A DNA stretch of 57,159 bases from CAXQZU01 sp964228555 (GCA_964228555.1 CAXQZU010000005.1:1-57159); one strand, 5' to 3'; counted from the first letter of the stretch, positions 27,298-36,397 are shown. Notes: generated by a model not told the origin, from the sequence alone. A program made the numbers and translations.

Positions 27298-28061
27298 CGC
27301 CGCTCCACGCGCACGTCGCCCTCGATGCCGCCGCCCAGCGGGTTGGCCTCGACGAGGTCGAAGTCGCGTTCCAGCCGCGCGGCGCGGTCCGTGCCCAGCA
27401 CGGACTCCACGGCCGCCTTCTGCTCCATCTGCACGCCGATCACCTCGCCCAGCCGGGGCAGCATGCGCGGCATGTACTTCATGATCACCGCCGGCCGGCG
27501 CTTGGGGTCGCGCGTGGCCTCCTCCATCTCGGTGCGGATGGACTCGAGCTCGGTGTCGTCCTTGGCGAGCAGCCGCAACATCTTCTCGTGCGTGCCTGCG
27601 TAGATGCCGCGCAGCATCTCTTCCTCGTCCGCCGACATCTGCAGCTCGCGCGCGGCCTCGGCCAGCCCGGTGCGACGCTTGGCCGGCGCGCTGGGCGTGC
27701 CCGCCTTCGCAGCCAGCTCGCCCGCCTCGCGCAGCGCCGTGGCGTGCGACTCCAGCGCCTTGCCCAGCTCGGCGCGCAGGGCGCTGCGGAACGACTCGCT
27801 GAGCGCGCCCCCGGGCGGCGTGCCGGCCGCCGGGGCGGGCCCGGCCGCCTCGCCAGCCGGGGCCGCGCCGCGCCCGTCCAGCCACGGGCCGCGCTGGGCC
27901 AGTGCAGCCAGCGCGGCCTCGATGCGCGCGAGGCGCGCATCCACCTGCGGGTCGGCCGTGGACTCGAGCGTGGGCGCCGTCGGCGCCACCAGGCGTGCGA
28001 CCACGGCGGTGCTCGCACCGGCCAGCACGCCCACCAGCACCAGCGATGCCCAGCGGTCCAT
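27294..28061 (-). CDS. Membrane-anchored coiled-coil protein of unknown function
   Basis: A 255-residue product from ATG 28061. A single N-terminal transmembrane helix (WASLVLVGVLAGASTAVVARLVA) is followed by an Ala-rich helix (VDARLARIEAALAALAQR) that looks like a coiled coil, a Pro/Ala/Gly linker, and a helical C-terminal domain (RELQMSADEEEMLRGIYAGTHEKMLRLLAKDDTELESI, later MKYMPRMLPRLGEVIGVQMEQ). The charge pattern fits a periplasmic domain with heptads. I have no family name for it. It is divergent from the Gld-type ABC operon, with a 186-bp shared upstream region, and convergent with the NYN gene. Confidence 0.75.
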   Translation of the reverse strand: MDRWASLVLVGVLAGASTAVVARLVAPTAPTLESTADPQVDARLARIEAALAALAQRGPWLDGRGAAPAGEAAGPAPAAGTPPGGALSESFRSALRAELGKALESHATALREAGELAAKAGTPSAPAKRRTGLAEAARELQMSADEEEMLRGIYAGTHEKMLRLLAKDDTELESIRTEMEEATRDPKRRPAVIMKYMPRMLPRLGEVIGVQMEQKAAVESVLGTDRAARLERDFDLVEANPLGGGIEGDVRVERR

Positions 28062-28247
28062 CGGTCGACCCTCCCGGAACAGGGATGTACGCCGGGGGCG
28101 GCCCGGCTGTTGGTAGCGTGCCACACGCGGCCGGGGGCTGGTGGGGCGGGTGCGTGCCCACCCCCCTCGGCCCTTGACCGCCCCGCGAGGGCGGGCATTC
28201 CTCTCCGTCTCGGGCCCGGCACGCGGCTGGGCAAGGAGGCAGGCCCC

Positions 28248-29213
28248 ATGATCCGGGTCGAGAATCTCCAGAAGTCCTTCGTGGGCGTGCGCGCCCTCGA
28301 CGGCGTCACCTTCGACATCCCGCAAGGGCAGGTCGTGGGCTTGCTGGGCCCCAACGGCGCCGGCAAGACCACGATGATGCGCATCCTCACCGGCTTCGTG
28401 GCGCCCACCGGCGGCCAGGCCTGGGTGGACGGCATCGACGTGCAGGACGATCCCGTCGCCTGCCAGCGGCGCATCGGCTACCTGCCCGAGGGCAATCCGC
28501 TCTACACCGACCTGCGCGTGCGCGAGGCCCTGGCCTTCGCCGCCGAGATGCAGGGCCTGCGCGGCGCTGCCGCGCGCGATGCCATCCGCGAGGCCGTCGA
28601 GCAGGTGGGCCTCGCCGACGTGGTGCACCGCACCATCGGGACCTTCTCGAAGGGCTACCGGCAGCGCGTGGGCCTCGCGCAGGCCCTGCTGCACCGCCCG
28701 CCGGTGCTGATCCTCGACGAGCCGACCACGGGCCTGGACCCCAACCAGCAGCAGGACATGCGCGACCTCATCCGCCGCCTGGGCCGCGAGCGCACGGTGG
28801 TGCTCAGCACGCACATCCTCCCGGAGGTGGAGGCCGTGTGCCAGCGCGCGCTGATCATCGCCAAGGGCCGCCTGGTGGCCGACGGCACGATCGACGAGGT
28901 GCGTGCGCAGGGGCGCGGCGAGGCCTGCGCGCGCATCACCGTGCGCGGCACGCTGGAGCAGGCGCGCGCCGCCTTCGCGGGCCTGCCCTTCGTGGGCAGC
29001 GTGAGTGCCGAGGCCGCGCCGGCGCCGGGCCTGAGCGCGCTGCGCGTGGCCCTCGCCGGCCACGCCGACGCCGACCGCCTCGAGGCGCTGGCGGCGGCCT
29101 GCCATGCGGCACGCCTGCCGCTGTCGCGGCTGGAGGCCCATGCCGCGCGCCTCGAGGACGTCTTCGCCGTGCTCACCGAGCAGGCGCCGGCCGCGACAGA
29201 GGAGGTGGCATGA
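28248..29213 (+). CDS. ABC transporter ATP-binding protein (GldA-like)
   Basis: A 321-residue ATPase. The nucleotide-binding motifs are Walker A GPNGAGKTT (34-42), Q-loop IGYLPEGNPLY, a signature written FSKGYRQRVGLA rather than LSGGQ, Walker B VLILDEPTTGLD and the H-loop STHILPE. The SKGYRQR form is typical of the Gld/NatA/Ccm-like subgroup. A C-terminal ~90-residue extension after the ATPase core is also usual there. AAGGAGG lies eight bases before ATG 28248. It is the first gene of a four-gene operon with a permease (4-base overlap), a GldG-like subunit and a DUF4340 protein. The cargo is unknown; Gld-type systems are named for gliding but occur widely in non-gliders. Confidence 0.93.
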   Translation: MIRVENLQKSFVGVRALDGVTFDIPQGQVVGLLGPNGAGKTTMMRILTGFVAPTGGQAWVDGIDVQDDPVACQRRIGYLPEGNPLYTDLRVREALAFAAEMQGLRGAAARDAIREAVEQVGLADVVHRTIGTFSKGYRQRVGLAQALLHRPPVLILDEPTTGLDPNQQQDMRDLIRRLGRERTVVLSTHILPEVEAVCQRALIIAKGRLVADGTIDEVRAQGRGEACARITVRGTLEQARAAFAGLPFVGSVSAEAAPAPGLSALRVALAGHADADRLEALAAACHAARLPLSRLEAHAARLEDVFAVLTEQAPAATEEVA

Positions 29214-29983
29214 GCCCCCAACCCGCTCCCGCCCGCCCCGGCTGCGGGGCCCAGTCGCTGGGCGTGCTGCGCAAGGAGCTGCGCGCCACGCTGGTCAGCC
29301 CCATCCCCTACATCCTCGTGGCGCTGTTCGCGCTGGCGCTGTCCTACGTCTTCTTCTACGGGCTCGACGAGCGGCGCAACCCGTCCTTCTGGCTGCTCTC
29401 GACGGCCTCCGTCAACACGCTGTTCGGCGTGATCCCCGTGGCCTTCGCCGTGCTGGTGCCGGCCCTCACCATGCGCATGTGGAGCGAGGAGATGCGGGCC
29501 GGCACGCTGGAGACGCTGCGCACGATGCCCGTCAGCGCGGGCGCGCTGGTGCTGGGCAAGTTCCTGGCCTGCTGGGTGCTGCTGGCCGCCTGCCTGCTGG
29601 CCACCCTGCCCATCGTGCTCACCGTGGACGGGCTGGGCGACCTCGACTGGGGCCCCGTGTGGGGCGGCTACCTGGGCGCGATGTTCCTGGGCGGCGCGCT
29701 GGTGGCGCTGGGCCTGTGGATCTCGGGCCTGACCCGCCACCAGGTCGTGGCCTTCCTCGTCACGCTCTTCGCCGGGCTGGTGCTGTGCCAGCTGCTCACC
29801 TCGATGGCGTCGGATGCCAACAGCGGCCTGGGCCCGGTGTTCCACGCCATCGCGCTGGACGCCCGCTACGACGCGCTCGGGCGCGGCGTGCTCGAGGTGC
29901 GCGACCTCGCCTACTTCGCATCGTTCACCGCGTTCTTCCTGTACCTGAACGCCGAGAGCATCGACAGCCGGAGGTACGCCTGA
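29210..29983 (+). CDS. ABC-2-type permease (GldF-like)
   Basis: A 257-residue inner-membrane protein whose ATG overlaps the ATPase stop (ATGA), with GAGGAGG upstream. Six hydrophobic segments can be counted. The conserved ABC-2 loop is visible as PALTMRMWSEEMRAGTLETLRTMPVS, which couples to the ATPase. Length, order and partner genes match GldF, so it should form the pore of the complex with the ATPase at 28248. A cytosolic N-terminus precedes the first helix (LRKELRATLVSPIPYILVALFAL). The stop shares one base with the GldG-like start (TGATG), indicating translational coupling. Confidence 0.92.
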   Translation: MSPQPAPARPGCGAQSLGVLRKELRATLVSPIPYILVALFALALSYVFFYGLDERRNPSFWLLSTASVNTLFGVIPVAFAVLVPALTMRMWSEEMRAGTLETLRTMPVSAGALVLGKFLACWVLLAACLLATLPIVLTVDGLGDLDWGPVWGGYLGAMFLGGALVALGLWISGLTRHQVVAFLVTLFAGLVLCQLLTSMASDANSGLGPVFHAIALDARYDALGRGVLEVRDLAYFASFTAFFLYLNAESIDSRRYA

Positions 29984-31890
29984 TGACGACCCCGAGCGCC
30001 ACGAACCCGGGCGCGGTGCCCACGGCCCGCGCGCGCAGCCAGTCGGTGGCCACCCTCTCGCTGGTGGCCAGCGGGCTGTTCCTGCTGGTGGTGATCCTGC
30101 TCAACGTGGTGGCATCGCGCACCAGCGCGCGCATGGACCTGACGGAAGAGGGCCTCTACACGCTCTCGCCCGGCACGCGCACGCTGCTGGCGCAGCTGCC
30201 CGACCCGGCCACGGTGCGGGTGTTCTGGGGCGGCCTCGAGGCCAGCAGCGAGCTGGTGCGCCGGAAGTACGCCGCGCTGCTCTCCGAGATGGAGGAGGCC
30301 TCGGGCGGCCGGCTGGGCGTGCGCTGGGTGGACGTCGGCAGCGATGCGGGCAAGGACGAGGCGCGCGACGCGGGCGTGCAGAAGTACATGTTCCGCCAGC
30401 GCGTGGGCGACAAGGTCGTGAACCAGGAGGGCTACAGCGCCCTCGTGGTGCAGTCGGGCGCGCGCCAGCCGGTGCACCTCGAGGCGCTGATCGACCCCAG
30501 CCGCGAGCGCCAGTTCGAGTACCTCGTGGCCTCGGCGCTGGTGAGCGCAGGCCGCCGCTCGCAGAAGGTGCTCGCCGTCATCGACGGCAGCGGCGGCGGC
30601 AACCCGATGGGGGGAGGCGGCCGTGGCCGCTTCGAGGCGTTCAAGAAGGACCTGCGCGGCGAGTACGGCGACATCGTCCAGACCTGGCACAGCCTCGCGC
30701 AGCCGCTGGCCGAGAACATCGAGACGCTGCTGCTGCTGGCGCCGGCGCGCCTGACCGAGGTGGAGGCCTACCACCTCGAGCAGTTCCTGCTGCGGGGCGG
30801 CCGCGTGCTGGCCTGCCTCGACCCGGTGAACTTCATCGACTACATGCAGTCGCCCTCGGGCGAGGCGCAGGCCTCGGGCCTGGAGGCGTGGCTGGAGCAC
30901 GTCGGCGTGTCGGTGGGCACCAGCGTGGCGGCCGAGTCCGATGCGGCCATGCACCTCGTCTATCCCGTGTGGACGGGCTCGCAGGTGGACGTGAGCAAGT
31001 CGGGCTACTGGTTCAAGGTGTCGGAGGAGAACCTCGACACCGGGCACCCGGCGCTGGCCGGCATGCCGCCCTTCGCCATCTACTGGCCCGCAGCGCTGTC
31101 GGTGGACGCCGCACGGCAGGCGGCTGGCGGCCGCAAGGCCACGGTGCTGGCCTCCACCACGCCCTCGGGCGTGCGCGTCGGCGAGATGGACGCCATCCGC
31201 CGCGGCGAGGTGTCGCCGGGCCTCACGCCCGAGCGCATCCCGCTGGCCCTGCTGGTCGAGGGCCCGCTGGAATCCATGTGGGCGGGCAAGCCCGTGCCGG
31301 GCGAGGCCCCGCCGCCGGCCGACGAGCCGCTGCTGCCGGGCCTCGTGCCCGGGGCCGGCAGCAGCACGCCGGCGCCTCCGGCCGAGCCGGCCCCGGCCGC
31401 GCCCGCCGCGCCGGAGCAGCCCGCGCCGCCGGCCCCCGCGGAGCCCGCCCCTGCCGAGCCGCAGGGCCCCAAGGGCGAGGCGGGCGAGGACGCGCCCGTG
31501 GCGCCGCCCGCCGCACCGGCCGTGCCCGCGCCGCCCGCGCCGCCCGCCGGGCCCCAGCGCCTCGACCGCGGCACGATCCGCCTGGTGCTGCTGTCGGACG
31601 CCGACGTGCTCAGCGACTACCTCGGGCAGGACAACGGCCTCACCCTGCCGCCGCCCTTCGGCCGCGGCCTGGGCACGGGCGGCAAGGTGGTGGGCGCCAA
31701 CCTGCTGGACTGGCTGATGGGCGACGACGCGCTGCTCTCGCTGCGCACGAAGGCCGCCAAGCCGCGCGTGATCGAGCGTCCCGACGACGGCACGCGCAGC
31801 CTGCTGCAGCTGCTCAACCTCTCGGTGGTGCCGCTGCTGGTGGGCTTCACGGGGCTGGTGGTGTTCCTGCGCCGCCGGTCGCAGGGCTAG
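29983..31890 (+). CDS. GldG-like auxiliary subunit of the ABC system
   Basis: A 635-residue protein of the ABC-type uncharacterised transport (GldG, DUF4350-like) family. One N-terminal transmembrane helix (LVASGLFLLVVILLNVVASR) and one at the C-terminus (LSVVPLLVGFTGLVVFLRRR) flank a large periplasmic part. The characteristic RMDLTEEGLYTLSPGTRTLL follows the first helix, then VRVFWGG and the Rossmann-like domain (LLLLAPARLTEVEAYHLEQFLLRGGRVLACLD). An 80-residue Pro/Ala-rich segment (about 430-525) interrupts the periplasmic domain; it is low complexity and probably a flexible spacer. The operon position after the permease is standard for gldFG-type systems. Confidence 0.9.
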   Translation: MTTPSATNPGAVPTARARSQSVATLSLVASGLFLLVVILLNVVASRTSARMDLTEEGLYTLSPGTRTLLAQLPDPATVRVFWGGLEASSELVRRKYAALLSEMEEASGGRLGVRWVDVGSDAGKDEARDAGVQKYMFRQRVGDKVVNQEGYSALVVQSGARQPVHLEALIDPSRERQFEYLVASALVSAGRRSQKVLAVIDGSGGGNPMGGGGRGRFEAFKKDLRGEYGDIVQTWHSLAQPLAENIETLLLLAPARLTEVEAYHLEQFLLRGGRVLACLDPVNFIDYMQSPSGEAQASGLEAWLEHVGVSVGTSVAAESDAAMHLVYPVWTGSQVDVSKSGYWFKVSEENLDTGHPALAGMPPFAIYWPAALSVDAARQAAGGRKATVLASTTPSGVRVGEMDAIRRGEVSPGLTPERIPLALLVEGPLESMWAGKPVPGEAPPPADEPLLPGLVPGAGSSTPAPPAEPAPAAPAAPEQPAPPAPAEPAPAEPQGPKGEAGEDAPVAPPAAPAVPAPPAPPAGPQRLDRGTIRLVLLSDADVLSDYLGQDNGLTLPPPFGRGLGTGGKVVGANLLDWLMGDDALLSLRTKAAKPRVIERPDDGTRSLLQLLNLSVVPLLVGFTGLVVFLRRRSQG

Positions 31891-31901
31891 GAGGAGCGAC
31901 C

Positions 31902-33050
31902 ATGAGGAAGATCGAGAGCCTGCGCCGTCGCATCACGGTGCTGTCGATCCTCGCCGTGGCGCTGGCCGCGGCGTGGGTGTTCCGTCCCGCCGAGGTGAGC
32001 ACCCAGCGCACGGAGGAGCTGCCTGCGCTGGTGGAGGGCTTCACCAGCGACCAGGCCGCGCGCATCACGCTGGAGCAGGCCGGCAGCCTGATGACGGCCG
32101 GCACGGCCCGCAAGGTGACGCTGGAGCGGCGGGCCACCCGCGATGGCGGCACCGCGTGGGCTGTGAGCAGCGCCTTCGGCTATCCCGCCGGCGACGACAA
32201 GGTCGCGCGCCTGCTGAGCGAGATCAGCCAGGCCCGCGTCTCCAGCGAGGCCACGCGCCGCAGCGAGGCCTTCGAGCAGTACGTGCAGGACGGCGCCTGG
32301 GTCGAGGTCAAGGTCGAGGACGCCGCGGGCAAGGTGCTCGCGGCCTTCGGCGTGGGCAAGGCGCTGGAGGCGGAGACCGCGCTGCGCGTGGACACGCCCG
32401 CGCCGCGCGTGCTGCGCGTGCGCAACTTCGCCGCGTGGTCGGCGCGGGCCGTGCCCGAGGCGTGGCTCGAGACGCGCATGTTCCCCGACGCCGACGCACG
32501 CAGCCTCGAGCAGCTGGAGATCGTCCAGCGGGTCGAGGTGGAGGGCCAGCCCAGCACGCGCACGATCCTGCTGCGCAAGCTGGCGCAGGAGGCTGCGCCG
32601 GAGGGCCAGCCGCTGCCGGAGCGCGGCTGGGAGCTGGTGGGCGAGGGCGGCGGCCCCGCCTCGCGCGCCGAGGTCGAGGACGTGGCCCGCGCGCTCACGG
32701 GACTGATCTTCCAGGACGTGGTGGCGCGAGCCGAGGGCAAGCCCGACGCGCGCTACGGCCTCGATCGCCCCGAGGTGGTGGCCACCGGCACCTTCGCCAG
32801 CACCGAGCCCGGCAAGCCGGGGGCCCGCATCCGCCTCGCCCTCGGGGCCAAGGACGGCGACGGCAAGGCGTGGTACGCGCGCCGCGGCACCGAGGACTGG
32901 GTGTTCACGGTGCGCGACGACGACTACTCCACCGGCCGGCTGCGCGCCGATCCGTCGAAGTTCAAGGCGGCCCCGCCCGCGCCCGCTGCGCCCCCGCCGG
33001 CCGAGGTGCCGCAGGGCAGCCCCGACGGCGAGCCCGCCTCCGGCCGCTAG
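31902..33050 (+). CDS. DUF4340-family protein, last gene of the Gld-type ABC operon
   Basis: A 382-residue protein with an N-terminal membrane anchor (TVLSILAVALAAAWVF) and a periplasmic beta-rich domain. The DUF4340 family is regularly found directly after GldG-like genes, and this gene keeps that order with an 11-bp gap and GAGGAG before ATG 31902. Repeated stretches of the form WELVGEGGGPASRAEVEDVARALTGLIFQDVVA and ARYGLDRPEVVATGTF are typical. The C-terminal ~30 residues are a Pro/Ala-rich tail. The function is unknown; an assembly or regulatory partner of the ABC complex is an inference from linkage only. Confidence 0.88.
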   Translation: MRKIESLRRRITVLSILAVALAAAWVFRPAEVSTQRTEELPALVEGFTSDQAARITLEQAGSLMTAGTARKVTLERRATRDGGTAWAVSSAFGYPAGDDKVARLLSEISQARVSSEATRRSEAFEQYVQDGAWVEVKVEDAAGKVLAAFGVGKALEAETALRVDTPAPRVLRVRNFAAWSARAVPEAWLETRMFPDADARSLEQLEIVQRVEVEGQPSTRTILLRKLAQEAAPEGQPLPERGWELVGEGGGPASRAEVEDVARALTGLIFQDVVARAEGKPDARYGLDRPEVVATGTFASTEPGKPGARIRLALGAKDGDGKAWYARRGTEDWVFTVRDDDYSTGRLRADPSKFKAAPPAPAAPPPAEVPQGSPDGEPASGR

Positions 33051-33141
33051 CCCCGCCCGGGTGGAGCCCTGCCCATGGCGGCGCCCTGCCGCCGGGTATG
33101 CTCCCGCGCCGAGTCCCACCCCACGACCCCGAGGAGCTGCC

Positions 33142-33723
33142 ATGCCCTTCACGCTGCCCCCGCTGCCCTACGCCAAGGACGCGCTCCTGCCGCACATCAC
33201 GGCCGAGACGCTGGACTTCCACCACGGCAAGCACCACCAGGCCTACGTGACCAACCTCAACAAGCTGCTCGAGGGCAAGGCCGAGGCGTCCAAGAGCCTC
33301 GAGGAGGTCATCGCGGGCGCGGGCGAGGGGGGCGTGTTCAACAACGCCGCGCAGGTGTGGAACCACACCTTCTACTGGCACTCGATGCGCCCCGCGGGCG
33401 GTGCCGGCCCCTCGGGCCGGCTGCTCGAGCTGCTCAACCGCGACTTCGGCAGCGTGGACGCCTTCAAGCAGCAGTTCAAGGAGGCCGCCACGACGCAGTT
33501 CGGCAGCGGCTGGGCCTGGCTGGTGCTCGACGGCGGCAAGCTCAAGGTGACCAAGACGGCCAACGCCGACCTGCCCAGCAAGCACGGCCAGAAGGCCCTG
33601 CTCACCTGCGACGTGTGGGAGCACGCCTACTACATCGACTTCCGCAACCGCCGTCCCGACTACGTGCAGGCCTTCCTCGACACGCTGGTCAACTGGGACT
33701 TCGCGGCCCGCAACCTCGGCTAG
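33142..33723 (+). CDS. sodB: Iron superoxide dismutase
   Basis: A 193-residue SOD of the Fe/Mn family, the same length as E. coli SodB. ATG 33142 with GAGGAG upstream begins PFTLPPLPYAKDALLPHI. The metal ligands are His27 (DFHHGKHHQAY), His in NHTFYWHSM, and Asp and His in CDVWEHAYYIDF. A Gln directly before the second ligand (AAQVWNHTFYW) is the Fe-type position, so an iron enzyme is expected. It removes superoxide in the cytoplasm and shows that the organism meets oxygen. No signal peptide is present. It stands alone 91 bp after the DUF4340 gene. Confidence 0.95.
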   Translation: MPFTLPPLPYAKDALLPHITAETLDFHHGKHHQAYVTNLNKLLEGKAEASKSLEEVIAGAGEGGVFNNAAQVWNHTFYWHSMRPAGGAGPSGRLLELLNRDFGSVDAFKQQFKEAATTQFGSGWAWLVLDGGKLKVTKTANADLPSKHGQKALLTCDVWEHAYYIDFRNRRPDYVQAFLDTLVNWDFAARNLG

Positions 33724-33812
33724 CCGGGCCGGCCCGGGGCCCGCAGGGGCCCTGCGCGGCCGTAGACCCTGGTGCCTGCCTAGCCTGAAGGGCATCCCAC
33801 GCGAGGGTGCCC

Positions 33813-36128
33813 ATGAGCCATTCCCGGAGCTCGGCACGCGAGCAGGCTGCGCACGACGAGCTGCCGGGCGCGTCGGCGGCCCGCCTCAACGGCCTCGAGG
33901 CGCTGGCGCCGCTCGTGCGGGACGCGCTGGCCGCGGTGGACCGTGCGGCCTTCCCGGGGGTGGTGCCTGCCCGCGCCCCCGGCCGGGCCGCCTCCTTCAC
34001 GGCCAGCGAGCAGGCCTTGGGCCGCTTGCTGGACGCGGCGGCGCCGGCCGTGGGCGAGCGCATGCTGCTGGTGGGGGCGGGCTCCGGCTACGCGGCGGCC
34101 GTGGCGGCGCGCCTCTGCGGCGAGCTGCACGTGGTGGAGGCCAGCGCCGAGGCCGTGCAGGAAGCACGCCAGCGGCTGGCGCACCCGGGCTGGCCGCAGC
34201 CCACGTGGCACGCCAGCGATCCGCACGCGGGCCTGCCCAGCCTCGCGCCCTTCGACGTCGTGCTGCTGGACAGCCCCACGGAGGTGCCGCCGCCGGCGTT
34301 GCTGGCGCAGCTGGCGGTGGGGCGCGGGCGGCTCGTGTACCTCAAGGGCGGCTGGCGCTCGGCCCTGCCCATCGAGGTGGTGCGGCGGCTGGCGCCCTCC
34401 GGCTGGCAGGCCACGCAGTCCGGCAGCGTGAGCCTGGTCCACGAGCTGCGCACGCAGCTGGGCGCCTACGGGGAGGCCAGCGGCGACCTCGCGCTGGCGC
34501 TGCGGCGCGTGCTGGCCGCCGCCCGCGACCCCGTGGGCGAGGCTGAGCGCCTGCTGCAGCTGCCCGAGGGCGAGCTCTATCGCGAGCTGGCGCAGAGCCT
34601 GCGGCTGCAGACGGCCGACCTGCACCAGCTGCTGGACCGGCTGGACATGCGCCTCGTGGCGTCCTTCCCGCCGCGCTGGCTGGAGGCCGCGAACATGCTG
34701 CCGGTGTGCCGCACCGGCGACACCGTGCTGGTGGCCACGGCCAACCCGCTGGCCGACCTGCGGGAGCTGGAGCGCGCCCTGCCGGGCACGCGTGGGCAGG
34801 CCTGCCTGGTGCCGCCCGAGACGATGCGGCGCCTGTGGTCGCAGCTGCGCATGCGCCGGGCGCTGGCGGGGCAGGGCCCGGCGGTCGAGGACCTGCCGCG
34901 CGAGCGCGAGATCGACGCCGACCTCGCGGACCTCAAGCCCGATGCGCGCCTCAACACGCTCTACGACACCATGCTGGCCGACGCCGTGGCGCAGCGGGCC
35001 AGCGACGTGCACCTGGAGCGCTACGACACCACGGTGCGCGTGCGCTTCCGCATCGACGGCGACCTGGTGGACGTGCCGCGCTACGGGCTGGGGCCGCGTG
35101 ACCTGCTGGGCCTCGTGAACGTGATCAAGGTGCGCGCCGACCTGGACATCGCCGAGCGGCGCCTGCCGCAGGGCGGCCGCTCGGGCGTGCGCATCGGCAC
35201 GGCGCGCTACGACCTGCGCGTCCAGACCCAGCCTGCGCTGCATGGCGAGCACGTGGTGGTGCGCATCCTGCCGCAGGACACCAAGCTGCTCACCATCGAG
35301 GACCTCGGCTTCCCCGAGGAGGTCGCCACGCGCTACCGGCGCCTGCTGGACAACCCCAGCGGGCTCGTGCTGGTGGTGGGGCCCACGGGCTCGGGCAAGA
35401 GCACCACGCTGTACGCGGGCCTGCAGATCCTCGCGCGCGACCCCACGCGCAAGGTGATCACCGTCGAGGACCCGGTCGAGTACTCCATCCACGGCATCCA
35501 GCAGGTGCAGGCGCGGCCCGAGATCGGCTTCGGGTTCCACGATGCCATGCGCGCCTTCGTGCGCGAGGACCCCGACGTGATCCTCGTGGGCGAGATCCGC
35601 GACGGCGAGACGGCGCTGGAGGCGCTGCGTGCCAGCCAGACCGGGCACCTCGTGCTCTCCACGCTGCACTGCAACGATGCCGTGGACGCCGTGCAGCGCC
35701 TCGTGGACCTCGGCCAGCATCCCAACTCGATCGCCAGCGAGCTGGCCGCCGTGCTGGCGCAACGCCTCGTGAAGCGCAACTGCACGGCCTGCGTGGCCGA
35801 GGACACGCCGCCGCCCGGGCTGGTGCGCGAGGTGTTCCCGCGCGGCGTGCCCAAGGGGCTGGTGTTCCGCCGCGGCAGGGGCTGCGAGGCCTGCGATGGG
35901 CGCGGCACGCGCGGGCGCATCGCCGCCATCGAGTTCCTGCCGGCGGGCCCCGAGCTGCGCTCGGCCATCGCCCGGAGGTCCACCGTGGATGCGCTGCGCG
36001 AGCTGGCGCTGGGCTGCGGCCTGCTGAGCCTGCGGCGTGATGCCCTGCGGCTGGTGGGGCAGGGCACCATCGCGCTGGGCGAGCTGCCCATGATCCTGGC
36101 CGCCGAGCGGCTGGGCGAGGGGGGCTAG
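33813..36128 (+). CDS. GspE/PilB-type secretion ATPase with N-terminal isoaspartate-methyltransferase-like domain
   Basis: A 771-residue fusion. Residues ~15-205 read as a protein-L-isoaspartate O-methyltransferase (PCMT)-like Rossmann domain: ALAAVDRAAFPGV, then FTASEQALGRLLDA, the SAM loop MLLVGAGSGYAAAVAARL and FDVVLLDSPTEVPPPALLAQL. Residues ~225-360 look like the GspE/MshE N-terminal domain. From ~390 comes a complete type II/IV ATPase: Asp box ASDVHLERYDTTVRVRFRIDG, Walker A GPTGSGKSTT near 524, Walker B DVILVGEIRDGETA, His box TGHLVLSTLH and a four-cysteine zinc motif (CTAC with CEAC). ATG 33813 with GAGGG upstream is preferred over GTG 33807. No other pilus or type II secretion gene is in the window, so it is an orphan. 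The methyltransferase half might only be structural. Confidence 0.88.
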   Translation: MSHSRSSAREQAAHDELPGASAARLNGLEALAPLVRDALAAVDRAAFPGVVPARAPGRAASFTASEQALGRLLDAAAPAVGERMLLVGAGSGYAAAVAARLCGELHVVEASAEAVQEARQRLAHPGWPQPTWHASDPHAGLPSLAPFDVVLLDSPTEVPPPALLAQLAVGRGRLVYLKGGWRSALPIEVVRRLAPSGWQATQSGSVSLVHELRTQLGAYGEASGDLALALRRVLAAARDPVGEAERLLQLPEGELYRELAQSLRLQTADLHQLLDRLDMRLVASFPPRWLEAANMLPVCRTGDTVLVATANPLADLRELERALPGTRGQACLVPPETMRRLWSQLRMRRALAGQGPAVEDLPREREIDADLADLKPDARLNTLYDTMLADAVAQRASDVHLERYDTTVRVRFRIDGDLVDVPRYGLGPRDLLGLVNVIKVRADLDIAERRLPQGGRSGVRIGTARYDLRVQTQPALHGEHVVVRILPQDTKLLTIEDLGFPEEVATRYRRLLDNPSGLVLVVGPTGSGKSTTLYAGLQILARDPTRKVITVEDPVEYSIHGIQQVQARPEIGFGFHDAMRAFVREDPDVILVGEIRDGETALEALRASQTGHLVLSTLHCNDAVDAVQRLVDLGQHPNSIASELAAVLAQRLVKRNCTACVAEDTPPPGLVREVFPRGVPKGLVFRRGRGCEACDGRGTRGRIAAIEFLPAGPELRSAIARRSTVDALRELALGCGLLSLRRDALRLVGQGTIALGELPMILAAERLGEGG

Positions 36129-36137
36129 GCTGCCCTC

Positions 36138-36156
36138 GGGGCGGGGCGGGGCGGGG
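36138..36156 (+). repeat. Perfect four-run G-tract, potential G-quadruplex
   Basis: Four runs of GGGG are separated by single C bases, beginning ten bases after the stop of the secretion-ATPase gene. The pattern meets the usual quadruplex rule with one-base loops. It is on the coding strand and would also appear in the mRNA 3' end. Confidence 0.6.
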
Positions 36157-36279
36157 AGCCGCCGCCCGGCGGGCCCGCCAACAGCGGGCAGCCCGGCTGC
36201 GTAGGCAGGACAAGCGCGGCGGGTCGAGCCAACCTCCCTCCTGCCCAACCCTCCTGCCGGCTCCCTGTCGCGCGGCGGA

Positions 36280-36324
36280 CCCGGGCCGGGGCCCCCAAGG
36301 CCTCGGCCCGGGTCATCTTCCCTT
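36280..36324 (+). terminator. Long GC-rich hairpin, probable terminator of the secretion-ATPase transcript
   Basis: A 14-bp stem with a single G-T pair starts CCCGGGCCG and closes CGGCCCGGG around a five-base loop. It is followed by TCATCTTCCCTT, a pyrimidine-rich but not pure T tail. It separates the ATPase gene from dcd. Confidence 0.65.
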
Positions 36325-36397
36325 GCGGCCCCGCGCCCTGCCGGGGTCGCCCCCCCGGCCTACCCTCCTGCGCGCCAGCCCCCGGGAGGAGCACGCC

